This document shows positions 33,613-41,039 of a DNA stretch of 56,480 bases, piece after piece (within the stretch, counting starts at the first letter, position 1; each line of letters starts with the position of its first letter). The stretch is from Oscillospiraceae bacterium (GTDB taxonomy: Bacteria > Bacillota > Clostridia > Oscillospirales > Oscillospiraceae). The DNA lies in assembly GCA_910575505.1 (NCBI GenBank), contig CAJTFK010000026.1:1-56480 (forward strand). Reading direction: 5' to 3'. The notes beneath the pieces are model-generated. The model was not told the origin of the DNA. It saw only the letters and a list, made by a program, of their open reading frames with translations, and made no database searches. The position numbers were made by a program, and so were the translations under genes.

Positions 33613-34197
33613 TCAGGTAAGGACTTTCGGTTGACCGTCTTGTCCAAGCAGCTCCGCCAGCGGGATTGACTCCGGCGTCCGGAAAACTTTTCGTGGGTGC
33701 CGGACGTGTTCCTCTCCCAAGGCGCTGAAAAACAGAGATTCAATGGCCGCGACATCCTGTTCATCCAGCTTGTGCAGCGCGTCACTCATCTCTGCCAGCC
33801 GGCTGTGCCCCTCGGGCAGCTCCTGTGGACGGATGGGCCGGGTCCAGTCGATGACCCTCCAACCGGAAGTGAGGTCATAGTACCGGTAACTCAGGTCCAT
33901 GCGTTTCAGGCAGCTATCTTCGATATACGCCAGCCAGATGCAGCGTCCCAAGGCTTCCGTGACGGTCACCACCCCGCATCTGGGCTTCAGCATTCCCGGG
34001 ACCTCCACCTGTACCAGGTCCCCGGAGAGGAAGGGGAGGGGGACGGTTGTATGGCCAATGCAGCAGCTGTGAAGGCACCCGGCTTCGTAATGAATACCCA
34101 GCGTTTCATATCCGTCTTTCTGGACATCCTCCAGATACCAGGGATCGAAATTCTGTATGATGATCTTTCCATCCGACAGATAGATGCTCAGCCCCAA
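33613..34197 (-). CDS. Hypothetical protein
   Basis: 194 aa, no signal peptide or membrane segment. Beta-rich N-terminal part (MGLSIYLSDGKIIIQNFDPW; LPFLSGDLVQVEVPG; CGVVTVTEALGR) and a helical C-terminal part with DEQDVAAIESLFFSALGEE. The segment SGDLVQVEVP…CGVVTV resembles small SH3-like modules, but I do not recognise the family. It overlaps the upstream gene by 10 nt, so it is the last gene of a coupled unit with the unknown 179-aa protein and the ADP-ribosylglycohydrolase. Confidence 0.6.
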   Translation of the reverse strand: MGLSIYLSDGKIIIQNFDPWYLEDVQKDGYETLGIHYEAGCLHSCCIGHTTVPLPFLSGDLVQVEVPGMLKPRCGVVTVTEALGRCIWLAYIEDSCLKRMDLSYRYYDLTSGWRVIDWTRPIRPQELPEGHSRLAEMSDALHKLDEQDVAAIESLFFSALGEEHVRHPRKVFRTPESIPLAELLGQDGQPKVLT

Positions 34198-34727
34198 ACG
34201 GACTGCATTTTACCGTCCACCTGGGCCCATTTTTCAACGTACCCTCTAAGATCTATCCCATCAGGATACCCCGGAGGGAAATTCTGACAGTATCCCTCAT
34301 ACTCCTTCAAGTAGTCCGTCAGCTCCTCATAGGTGCGGAAAATACGGTCAACGCCGCAGGGGCCACGGTCCAGGGGGCCGTCTTTCCACCGGCGCTCCTG
34401 GAAGAGGAACACCTGCCCCGGACGTTGGCTGTGCAGCTCCTCAAAGGCCCAGCCGTACAGCTTGAGCAGGTCGGCAAGGAGCGCTTTGTCCTCCTCGCGC
34501 TCCGCCTCCCGGAGCAAGGCTGTTAAGGCGTCGTATTTGTCCGCGATGGGCCGGCAGCCGCCGTCAATGATGTCCGCCTTTTCCTTGATGGTGAGGGGGC
34601 GGGCAGTGCGCATATAATCCCGAATCTCCGGGGAGAGGACCCAGCCACATACATCCAGGTTGGTTTGCTCATCGGTGCAGCGCAGACGCCGGGATAAATC
34701 CTCCATATTTTCGATCAGCATATTCAC
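34188..34727 (-). CDS. Hypothetical protein
   Basis: 179 aa, soluble, mostly helical: a segment with RPLTIKEKADIIDGGCRPIADKY, a charged helix (LLREAEREEDKALLADLLKL) and ending RGYVEKWAQVDGK. Not recognised. The start overlaps the ADP-ribosylglycohydrolase stop by 4 nt and its end overlaps the next gene by 10 nt, so the three are translated together and may act on one process. Confidence 0.6.
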   Translation of the reverse strand: MNMLIENMEDLSRRLRCTDEQTNLDVCGWVLSPEIRDYMRTARPLTIKEKADIIDGGCRPIADKYDALTALLREAEREEDKALLADLLKLYGWAFEELHSQRPGQVFLFQERRWKDGPLDRGPCGVDRIFRTYEELTDYLKEYEGYCQNFPPGYPDGIDLRGYVEKWAQVDGKMQSVWG

Positions 34728-35674
34728 CCCTCCTCAAATGTCTGTGAAAAGGCCCCGCACAGGTCCGCAATCTCCTCCCGGCGGGCAATGACAGAGAGCC
34801 AATCCTCCGGGATATCTCCATATTTTAGCCCGGCCAGCCCTCCGGCTACAGCGCCCACGGTGTCCGTGTCCTCCCCCAGGTTGACGGCCTCCAGCAGGCA
34901 GCCGCGAAAGCTGTCGTGCCGCTCCAGATGCCACAGCGCGGCCTCCAGAGTGTGGACTACATATCCGCTACTTTTGATCTCGGACCTGGGCAGAGAGGGA
35001 AGGACATCGGGTTCAATTCTCTGGAAGGCGTTTCGATGGAATGCAAACTCCGGCTGATCGCGGTAGAATTCTTTCGCGGCCTTGATTCCGCCCCACACGC
35101 TGGTTTGACCGCAGAGCAGCTCATTGACAGCGGCGCAGTATAACCCGCAGGCCGTCAGGCTGATAGGGTGGGCGTGGGTAAGTGCGGAGGCGTTGTGGAT
35201 AATCCGGTATGCCTCGGGCATATGAGGGAAGTCCGGCCCCATGGTGCGATGGAGATACAGGGCCACGGGCAGAATGCGCATCAGGGAGCCGTTGCCGTTG
35301 TCGTATTCCCCGGTACCGCCGCATTCCAGTGCAGAAGTTCCGTGGGCAAATCTGATGAGTGCCTGCCGGGTGGCGATGCCCATGTCAAAGACCTCCCCGT
35401 GGGCGGTCATGTACCCCTTGTCTGCCCAGCGCAGGAACCGGGCCATCATGTCTGCGTAGTCCACGCCCTTTGTCAAACTCTCCATCAGGCACAGCGCCAT
35501 GGAGGAGTCATCTGACCAGGTCCCGGCGGGCTGGCCGTGGGTTCCGTTGGCCCGCATCCCGTTCACGGGATTGCGTTCCAGCTCCTCCCGTGAACAAAAC
35601 TCCACTGGCACGCCCAGGGCATCACCCACAACGAGGCCCAACATCGCGTTTTTTACGGCATCTTTAAACATCAT
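34724..35674 (-). CDS. ADP-ribosylglycohydrolase (DraG/ARH family)
   Basis: 316 aa from ATG 35674, chosen for the AAAAGGGGAT site 8 nt upstream; the frame stays open further only across a decayed region. Family motifs are all visible: GLVVGDALGVPVEF (residues about 12-25), metal-binding TWSDDSSMALC near 55-65, and the second metal site LGEDTDTVGAVAGGLAGL near the end. The enzyme removes ADP-ribose from proteins, nucleic acids or small molecules using two Mg2+ or Mn2+. It heads a three-gene overlapping unit with two unknown proteins. Target unknown; no ADP-ribosyltransferase is visible nearby. Confidence 0.9.
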   Translation of the reverse strand: MMFKDAVKNAMLGLVVGDALGVPVEFCSREELERNPVNGMRANGTHGQPAGTWSDDSSMALCLMESLTKGVDYADMMARFLRWADKGYMTAHGEVFDMGIATRQALIRFAHGTSALECGGTGEYDNGNGSLMRILPVALYLHRTMGPDFPHMPEAYRIIHNASALTHAHPISLTACGLYCAAVNELLCGQTSVWGGIKAAKEFYRDQPEFAFHRNAFQRIEPDVLPSLPRSEIKSSGYVVHTLEAALWHLERHDSFRGCLLEAVNLGEDTDTVGAVAGGLAGLKYGDIPEDWLSVIARREEIADLCGAFSQTFEEG

Positions 35675-35699
35675 GATATTATCCCCTTTTAAATGATTC

Positions 35700-36690
35700 C
35701 ACTGCGCGATGTCCTGAATATGGTGCGTTTTCTCCACAACCCGAAACACAGCACAGGCCAGCTCATAGAGCTTCCTCAGACCAGGATCATGGGGCGGCAT
35801 ACTGCCCGAGCCGTCAGGCGGCGGAAGCTTTTCCAAAAACCGATCCGTTCTCTGCTTCGGGGAGCAGTCCAGCAGCCGCCCAAGCGATCCAGCAGAAGGC
35901 AGGGCTGGGAGAACTCCCGCCCACACCGGAGACAGGCGCTCTGCAAAAATGGAAAGGTACAGTCCCGGCCAGGGAACAGGAGGGGGCCATCCGCTTTCTC
36001 CGCCGGTTCATCGCCTCATCCAGAGAGGACGCCTGCTCCAGACTCTGGTTGGAAATGCCGGTCAGCTTCTCCGCCCAGAGGCTGGGCAGGCGGCGCGGAC
36101 GGACCAGTATCTTCCGCTCCTGCGTGATTGTATAATTTTCCATACAGGCCAGACGCAGAGCGATGATATGTCCTCCTGCCGGTCCGGTCCGCTGGTCTCC
36201 ACAACCAAAAGCTGCCAGCGTCCATTCCGGCCGGCGTCTTTGATCATATCGAATGTGGGTGAATATTTGTTGATCGCAGTCATGCTCCTGGCCTCCGAAG
36301 ATTGTTGATCATTCAAGTCCCAGATATCCACGCCCCGCTCCTCCCAAAAGTCCATAAAGGCGCGCTTATATGCGGGGGGCCGTTTCCCTTGCGGCGGCAG
36401 CAGATCAGCACATGCCGTACTTTAGCGGGACAGGCGTCCAGATATGACTGCATCGTGGGATCTGCAAACAGACCATTCCCTCTGACGTTTTCCGCCAAAG
36501 CCTGCGCACTCCAAGCGGTACGCTCCGCCCTCCCATCACAGGCGCTGCAGCCCAGCGCTTCAGCCGCCTGCCGGAATATAATGGGCCGCTCCCCTCGGGC
36601 AGCTCAACGCGCCCCCACATATTACCGTCTCTCCCCGGGCATCGTCATAAGCCCATAGGCGCCGGGAATCTCGTAGGACCACCGCCCTGG
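35700..36690 (-). pseudogene. Decayed unknown gene or genes
   Basis: Coding-like stretches follow each other in changing frames on the minus strand: AENVRGNGLFADPTMQSYLD and CPAKVRHVLICCRRKG (about 36500-36370), then AYKRAFMDFWEERGVDIWDL (about 36370-36300) onward to WQLLVVETSGPDRQEDI, then MENYTITQERKILVRPRRLP (from 36143), then DGPLLFPGRDCTFPFLQSAC with CLRCGREF (about 35990-35900). Together they read like one protein of about 300 aa broken by at least three frameshifts. Family not recognised; a Cys pair suggests a zinc site at the C-terminus. It lies between the HTH regulator and the ADP-ribosylglycohydrolase. Confidence 0.5.
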
Positions 36691-36699
36691 CTCGTCCGG

Positions 36700-37134
36700 C
36701 TACTCCCGGCCGTATGAGGCGCGGTAGCCCAGCTTCTCCAGCTCCTGAAAATCCCGCTGGCGGGTGCGGTCGGAAACACCCGGAAATACCTCCCGGTAGA
36801 GGTCACGCTTGTTCATACCGCCAGAATCGTCCTCCTCCGCCATCTGGGCCATGAGGATACACAACCGCCGGAGCTTCTCCAGGTACTTTTTCCGAGTCTG
36901 GTTTTTCTCCTCCGCCATGGGCCGAACCTCCAGGCTCACTGGGTAAAAGGTCCGGCCGTTCCGGTTGTACCCCGTCTCCAGGACGCCTGCCCGCTCCAGC
37001 AGGCGGATGTCCCGGAGGGAGGTCTTTTCGCTGAACTCAAACTGCTGCTTCAGCTCCTGGAAGGAGACCTCACGGCAGTTGAGGAACAGGTGGTAGACCG
37101 AGAGAATGCGGCTGGTTTTGCTGATGTCCCTCAT
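36700..37134 (-). CDS. Two-domain winged-HTH regulator (DeoR/WYL-like), possibly cut short
   Basis: 144 aa from ATG 37134. First winged HTH at about 5-75 (RILSVYHLFLNCREVSFQEL; FSEKTSLRDIRLLERAGVL) and a second HTH-like part at about 100-140 (MNKRDLYREVFPGVSDRTRQRDFQELEKLGY), like the DNA-binding part of WYL-type regulators. The stop is TAG, yet the same frame continues for 25 codons as PDEPGRWSYEIPGAYGLMTM, which looks like the genuine C-terminus. The ATG overlaps the upstream gene by 4 nt. It probably controls this leftward cluster. Confidence 0.7.
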   Translation of the reverse strand: MRDISKTSRILSVYHLFLNCREVSFQELKQQFEFSEKTSLRDIRLLERAGVLETGYNRNGRTFYPVSLEVRPMAEEKNQTRKKYLEKLRRLCILMAQMAEEDDSGGMNKRDLYREVFPGVSDRTRQRDFQELEKLGYRASYGRE

Positions 37135-37637
37135 GGCCGGTCCGCCTCCCCGGCCAGGGCGGCCTCCTCTGCGTACCGCTCCGCCTCCAGCCGTTTGGCG
37201 GTCTCCGCGTCCCAAGGTTCCCAGTCCTCCGGCCGTACCAGATCGTAGATATAGCCCAGACTCCACCCGCCCGGCCCCATCTCCCGGAGCTGAGGGCTGC
37301 CGTCCGGCCACCGGTCGGGCTGGACCCACGCCGTCACTTCCTCACCGGCGATCTCAATGTATTTGCCCCCCTTCCAGAAGGCGCAGATTTCCCACATATC
37401 CTCCCTGGACATGAACTGTCCGATCAGGGGGCGGGTCCTCGTCCTGTAAAAGTGCATGGGGCCGTCCTCCGAAATGCCATCCTGGGTGTAGGTCTCCGAC
37501 CAGACGGCGTGGAGCACTACCTGGGTCTTGCCCCGCAGCGCCACCACCTGATAATACTCAGGCCGGCCACCGGAGTGTTCGCAGAGGAAAATGTCACCTA
37601 CCTGGATGTCCTCGTTGCTCCCCCATTTTCTGCCCAT
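37131..37637 (-). CDS. Hypothetical protein
   Basis: 168 aa from ATG 37637, which follows CAGGAGGAAC. Beta-rich start with NEDIQVGDIFLCEHSGGRPE and YYQVVALRGKTQVVLHAV, reminiscent of small SH3- or PemK-like barrels; the middle (IGQFMSREDMWEICAFWKG) and the acidic helical tail are unrecognised. It is coupled to the HTH regulator by a 4-nt overlap. Function unknown. Confidence 0.6.
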   Translation of the reverse strand: MGRKWGSNEDIQVGDIFLCEHSGGRPEYYQVVALRGKTQVVLHAVWSETYTQDGISEDGPMHFYRTRTRPLIGQFMSREDMWEICAFWKGGKYIEIAGEEVTAWVQPDRWPDGSPQLREMGPGGWSLGYIYDLVRPEDWEPWDAETAKRLEAERYAEEAALAGEADRP

Positions 37638-37846
37638 GCTGTTCCTCCTGTTCTGTCGCGTCCGCCTGTGTTGTGGGGCCAGTATAGCACATTCGGCCCG
37701 CCGTTTTGGACATACGTTGTGACGTATTCTGCGGAGCGAAAACGCCGCCTGTCCAGGCGCCGCTTTCCCACGTTTGCGGCGGCATCCCATCTGTCATCAC
37801 CGGATCAATGGTGTTTCACAGACGGGCGCAACCGTTGATGGGCCAA

Positions 37847-39232
37847 TCAGCGTGATGGTTCTTCCTTCGCTTTGACAGTCAGGGTATCGATCGAGAACGG
37901 CACCCCGTCCTTGAGAACCTGAACCCGGTCCGCCCAGGGAACAAAGACCGGGATGGAGGAAAATTCCTCCGCCCGCTCGGTGTGCATGGGAACGATAACT
38001 TTTGGATCAACCATCTCGATCAGCTGCGCAATGGTCTCCACATAGGCGTGACCGCTGGTGTGCAGATGCTCTATGGGTCGTCCGCCGACGAAGTCAATCA
38101 GGTGTTGGTCTGCGTGGTCCCCCTCCAGATAGCCCTTCCACATGGAATAGATGATCTGTCCGTCCCGGTCAAGGAACTTGTCCCGCAGGGCATCAAAGGG
38201 GCTGGTATAGGTCTTCGGGCGGGCGTTTTTTCGGGCCAGCAGCACAAAGCCGTCCCGCTCCAGCTCTGGAGCCTCCTCAGAGATCGACTTGAAATACAGA
38301 GGATGCTTCATGGTCTTCCCGATTTCCCGCAGTTGGGCCCACCGGTAATCTGGCTTGCCCAGCACACGCACCGTGGGATGCTTCCAGGACGGCTGATACT
38401 CCGGGAAATCGCCCTTGGCCTCCATGTCCCGCATGGCTGTGATCATGATCCGCGCCTGGTAGAAGTCGCAGACAAAGTGCATCCCCCTGGGTGTGTGGTG
38501 GTAGAACTCCATGATGCTGTCCAGGTTGGCAGAGGACACCAGTACGAAATTGTATCTGTGCTTTTGGAACAGCTCCTCCGCCTTTTCGCCCAGATCCTGT
38601 TCTGACCTGGTCAGGGTATCTCCGATCTCGTTCCCGCGGCTGAGCATGGTGCCCTCGGTGACCAGCAGGTCCACCGTCCTGGGCACGTACTTGTCCAGCA
38701 CCCGCTTCAGCCGGTCCCGCTGGCCCACGATGCCGTGTGCCCGGAAATCTCCGGTGAACAGGATGGTCTTGCCCGCCGCCTGGATACAGAACATATATGC
38801 GTCCAGGGCGGAGTGGTCCACATAGAGGGGGCAGACCTGGATGCCGGAGACGGGGGAGAACCAGGTCCCGGCCTCATAGGGCCTCATCTGCTCCACAATG
38901 GAAAGGCCTTTTTCACGCTCATCCCGGTCAATGTAAGGGACAAGGATGCGCAGGATGTCTTTTGCCAGTGGGCCGATGTACATGGGCACGCCTTTGGGAA
39001 CTTTTTTGAACAGGCCGTAGTGATCTCCGTGGTAGTGGGTGAACAGAACCGCGCCGTCCTGACGGGTGCCGAACACCTTTTGGACCATCTCCCGGTCCTT
39101 TGTCTGGGCGCTGTTGTCCGCCCCCGGCAGGTTGGCGCCAAAGTCGATGAGGATGCGCTCTCCGCCACTGGTGATTTCGGTGCAGCAGCCACCGATCTGG
39201 TGGCTGCCTCGGTGGATGGTCAGGTCCGCCAT
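37847..39232 (-). CDS. MBL-fold hydrolase, RNase J/beta-CASP-like
   Basis: 461 aa. N-terminal metallo-beta-lactamase core: GGCCTEITSGGERILIDFG, zinc motif FTHYHGDHYG (residues about 65-74), a later VDHSALDAYMF, and Asp in ILFTGDFRAHG. An insertion-like middle region (EGTMLSRGNE … FVLVSSANLDSIMEF) and C-terminal HTSGHAYVETIAQLI with IVPMHTERAEEF match the RNase J / beta-CASP arrangement. Expected to cut RNA (or DNA), possibly as a nuclease within this accessory cluster. It is shorter than RNase J and lacks its usual C-terminal domain. The next gene upstream ends 3 nt before its start. Confidence 0.85.
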   Translation of the reverse strand: MADLTIHRGSHQIGGCCTEITSGGERILIDFGANLPGADNSAQTKDREMVQKVFGTRQDGAVLFTHYHGDHYGLFKKVPKGVPMYIGPLAKDILRILVPYIDRDEREKGLSIVEQMRPYEAGTWFSPVSGIQVCPLYVDHSALDAYMFCIQAAGKTILFTGDFRAHGIVGQRDRLKRVLDKYVPRTVDLLVTEGTMLSRGNEIGDTLTRSEQDLGEKAEELFQKHRYNFVLVSSANLDSIMEFYHHTPRGMHFVCDFYQARIMITAMRDMEAKGDFPEYQPSWKHPTVRVLGKPDYRWAQLREIGKTMKHPLYFKSISEEAPELERDGFVLLARKNARPKTYTSPFDALRDKFLDRDGQIIYSMWKGYLEGDHADQHLIDFVGGRPIEHLHTSGHAYVETIAQLIEMVDPKVIVPMHTERAEEFSSIPVFVPWADRVQVLKDGVPFSIDTLTVKAKEEPSR

Positions 39233-39235
39233 GGC

Positions 39236-39631
39236 TTATCCTCCGTAAATTTCAGTAATGATGTCCGCCAGCAGTTGGGCAAGATCGTCCTTAGTATCAC
39301 GCAGACCGCTTACAGCCGCTTTCAGGCTGACACTGGAGTTGACGCCTTTGGGCCCGAGGTAGAATCGGTCCCACTCCAGTTTTCGTTTCTGCCATTGCCG
39401 TTCCGCCTCGGCCCGCTTTTGTTTGTCCTTTCCTCCGGGTCGGCCCGGAAAGACACCTTTTCCGTCAGGAATCAAGTAAATCAATCGCAGGGGGGCCTTC
39501 CACAATGTCTCCAGGTCGCCGGTATGGTGATCCAAAAGCTGCCCCACCGTGTATATATACTTATTAGTCGAAGCCCGTTTGCTCTCTTTTAGATAATTTC
39601 GCGCCCTGTCCGCATTTTTCCCCTTCCGCAT
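39236..39631 (-). CDS. Hypothetical protein
   Basis: 131 aa, strongly basic (MRKGKNADRARNYLKESKRA; GGKDKQKRAEAERQWQKRKL) with a hydrophobic-aromatic middle (APLRLIYLIPDGKGVF). Nucleic-acid binding is possible. It ends 3 nt before the MBL start and is likely co-transcribed. The start may be wrong: a coding-like fragment in another frame (39640-39805) leads into it, so this could be the back part of a longer frameshifted gene. Confidence 0.5.
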   Translation of the reverse strand: MRKGKNADRARNYLKESKRASTNKYIYTVGQLLDHHTGDLETLWKAPLRLIYLIPDGKGVFPGRPGGKDKQKRAEAERQWQKRKLEWDRFYLGPKGVNSSVSLKAAVSGLRDTKDDLAQLLADIITEIYGG

Positions 39632-39639
39632 CTCTCTGC

Positions 39640-39805
39640 GTTTTCCTGAAGTGTGGCCAAATCTTCCAATGCGCTTGCTTTGGGGAATTTATCTCTGACA
39701 ATTTTCAGCAGTTTGTCGCCGAGCGCCTCTCCGAAGGTTTTTCCACAGCAATTGTCAATGTACCGTCCAATTTGATTGCTGCTGATACTTCCGTTTGTGG
39801 TCTTT
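39640..39805 (-). pseudogene. Gene fragment cut by an IS5-family insertion
   Basis: The minus strand encodes KTTNGSISSNQIGRYIDNCC then GKTFGEALGDKLLKIVRDKF then PKASALEDLATLQENAER, up to the IS end at 39806. It is a clearly coding sequence without start or stop, in a frame different from 39236-39631. Family unknown; the missing part is not seen beyond the IS. Confidence 0.5.
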
Positions 39806-40948
39806 AAGGAAACGCTGATTTAAGGAACCACTGATTTAATCCCCCGAAATGATAGAAGAGGTGATAAAATACGGAAAAAGAGGCGCGGGGTATGAAACAG
39901 GAAAGTTTCAGCGACAAGGAATACATCTGCCGGAAAAAGAAGACAAAGCGGGAAGAATTTCCGGAGCTCATGGACGGGATCATCCCTTGGGAGGAATGGG
40001 TGTCTCTGGTTGTGCCGCGCTACCCCAGCGGGGAGCGCGGCCGTCCCCCCATCGAGATTGAAACCGTGCTGCGGATGTATCTGCTGCAATGCTGGTTCAG
40101 CCTGTCCGATGAAGGTGCAGAGGACGCCATTTATGACAGCTGTGCCATGCGCAAATTTAAGGGGATCAACTTTTTCGGGCAGGATGTCCCGGATGCCGCA
40201 CCCCTGCTGCACTTCCGGCACCTGCTGGAGGACACAGGCATTGGCAGGCTGTTTTTTGACGCCATCAGCCGCGGTCTGGAAGGTGCGGGCCGGATGATGC
40301 GCGGCGGCACCCTTGTGGACGCCACACTGGTCAGAGTGCCTGGTTCCACAAAAAACGCGGAGAAAAAACGGGACCCGGAGATGCGCTCGGTGAAGAAGGG
40401 AACCCAGCAGAGGCCACCGCCGTCAATGTCCATGATATCACCATAGCGGCAGGGCTTCTGCGGAAAGATGACGGGGTGGTTTACAGGGATAGTGCCTGTC
40501 TCGGGACAGAGAAGCGGGACGGGATCAGAAACAGTCCTCCGCTTTCTGCCATCACATACCGTATCAACCGAAGGCCGGGCCGGCTGCCCAAGATCTCAGA
40601 CAACGCCACTGACTGGGAGTGATCTATTGAAAACCCCAAAATCATCTGTGTGCTGCAAGGTGGAACACCCCTGCCGAATCGTGAAGAACATCTTCGGTTT
40701 CCAAAAGGCCGTTTACAGGGGACAGAGAAAGAACCTGAACCGCTTACACGTACTTTTTGCCAGGGCGAATCTGTATATGCTTGCCCGGGCGGGCGGCTCC
40801 CCATGCCCCGTCCGGGGTTTTTGTGCCCTTCGACCGGGCCGGGACTGGAAAAGCGAGGAATTCATCCCCGAATATGGCCCGTTATTGGACGTTTCCATCT
40901 CCTTCATCTGTTTGCCTGGCTTTTGCCTGCTTTAATCTGTGCTTCCTT
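39806..40948 (+). mobile_element. IS5-family insertion sequence, degraded
   Basis: Terminal inverted repeats are visible: AAGGAAACGCTGATTTAA at 39806 and, inward from 40948, AAGGAAGCACAGATTAAA. The element is about 1.14 kb and contains one broken transposase gene. Flanking TTTA/TTAA is consistent with short IS5 target duplications. Confidence 0.75.
39892..40800 (+). pseudogene. IS5-family transposase, deleted and frameshifted
   Basis: An intact front part (MKQESFSDKEYICRKKKTKR, IPWEEWVSLVVPRYP, RGRPPIEIETVLRMYLLQ, MRGGTLVDATLV) reaches the first catalytic Asp and then breaks after SVKKGTQQR. The segment normally holding GMKCHIGVD-type sequence is missing. Later pieces occur in other frames: AGLLRKDDGVVYRDSA, a stop after NATDWE, and IFGFQKAVYRGQRKNLNRLH with LYMLARAG at the C-terminus. 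Not functional. Confidence 0.8.
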
Positions 40949-40994
40949 AAGGATGTTATCAAAGGAAAACTTGAGATTTACCACTAAATTACAA

Positions 40995-41036
40995 AAGCCC
41001 AGATACTCCTGCCATGCCGCTGGAGCACCTGGGCTT
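40995..41036 (-). terminator. Terminator of the alpha-galactosidase gene
   Basis: AAGCCCAG/CTGGGCTT stem (40995-41002 with 41029-41036); on the minus strand TTTTGTAATTT follows. Confidence 0.7.
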
Positions 41037-41039
41037 GTT

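Noticed and set aside
35675..35926. N-terminal extension of the ADP-ribosylglycohydrolase
   Set aside because: The extension runs through the decayed gene region; the family's first motif starts about 12 residues after ATG 35674, which has its own ribosome site.
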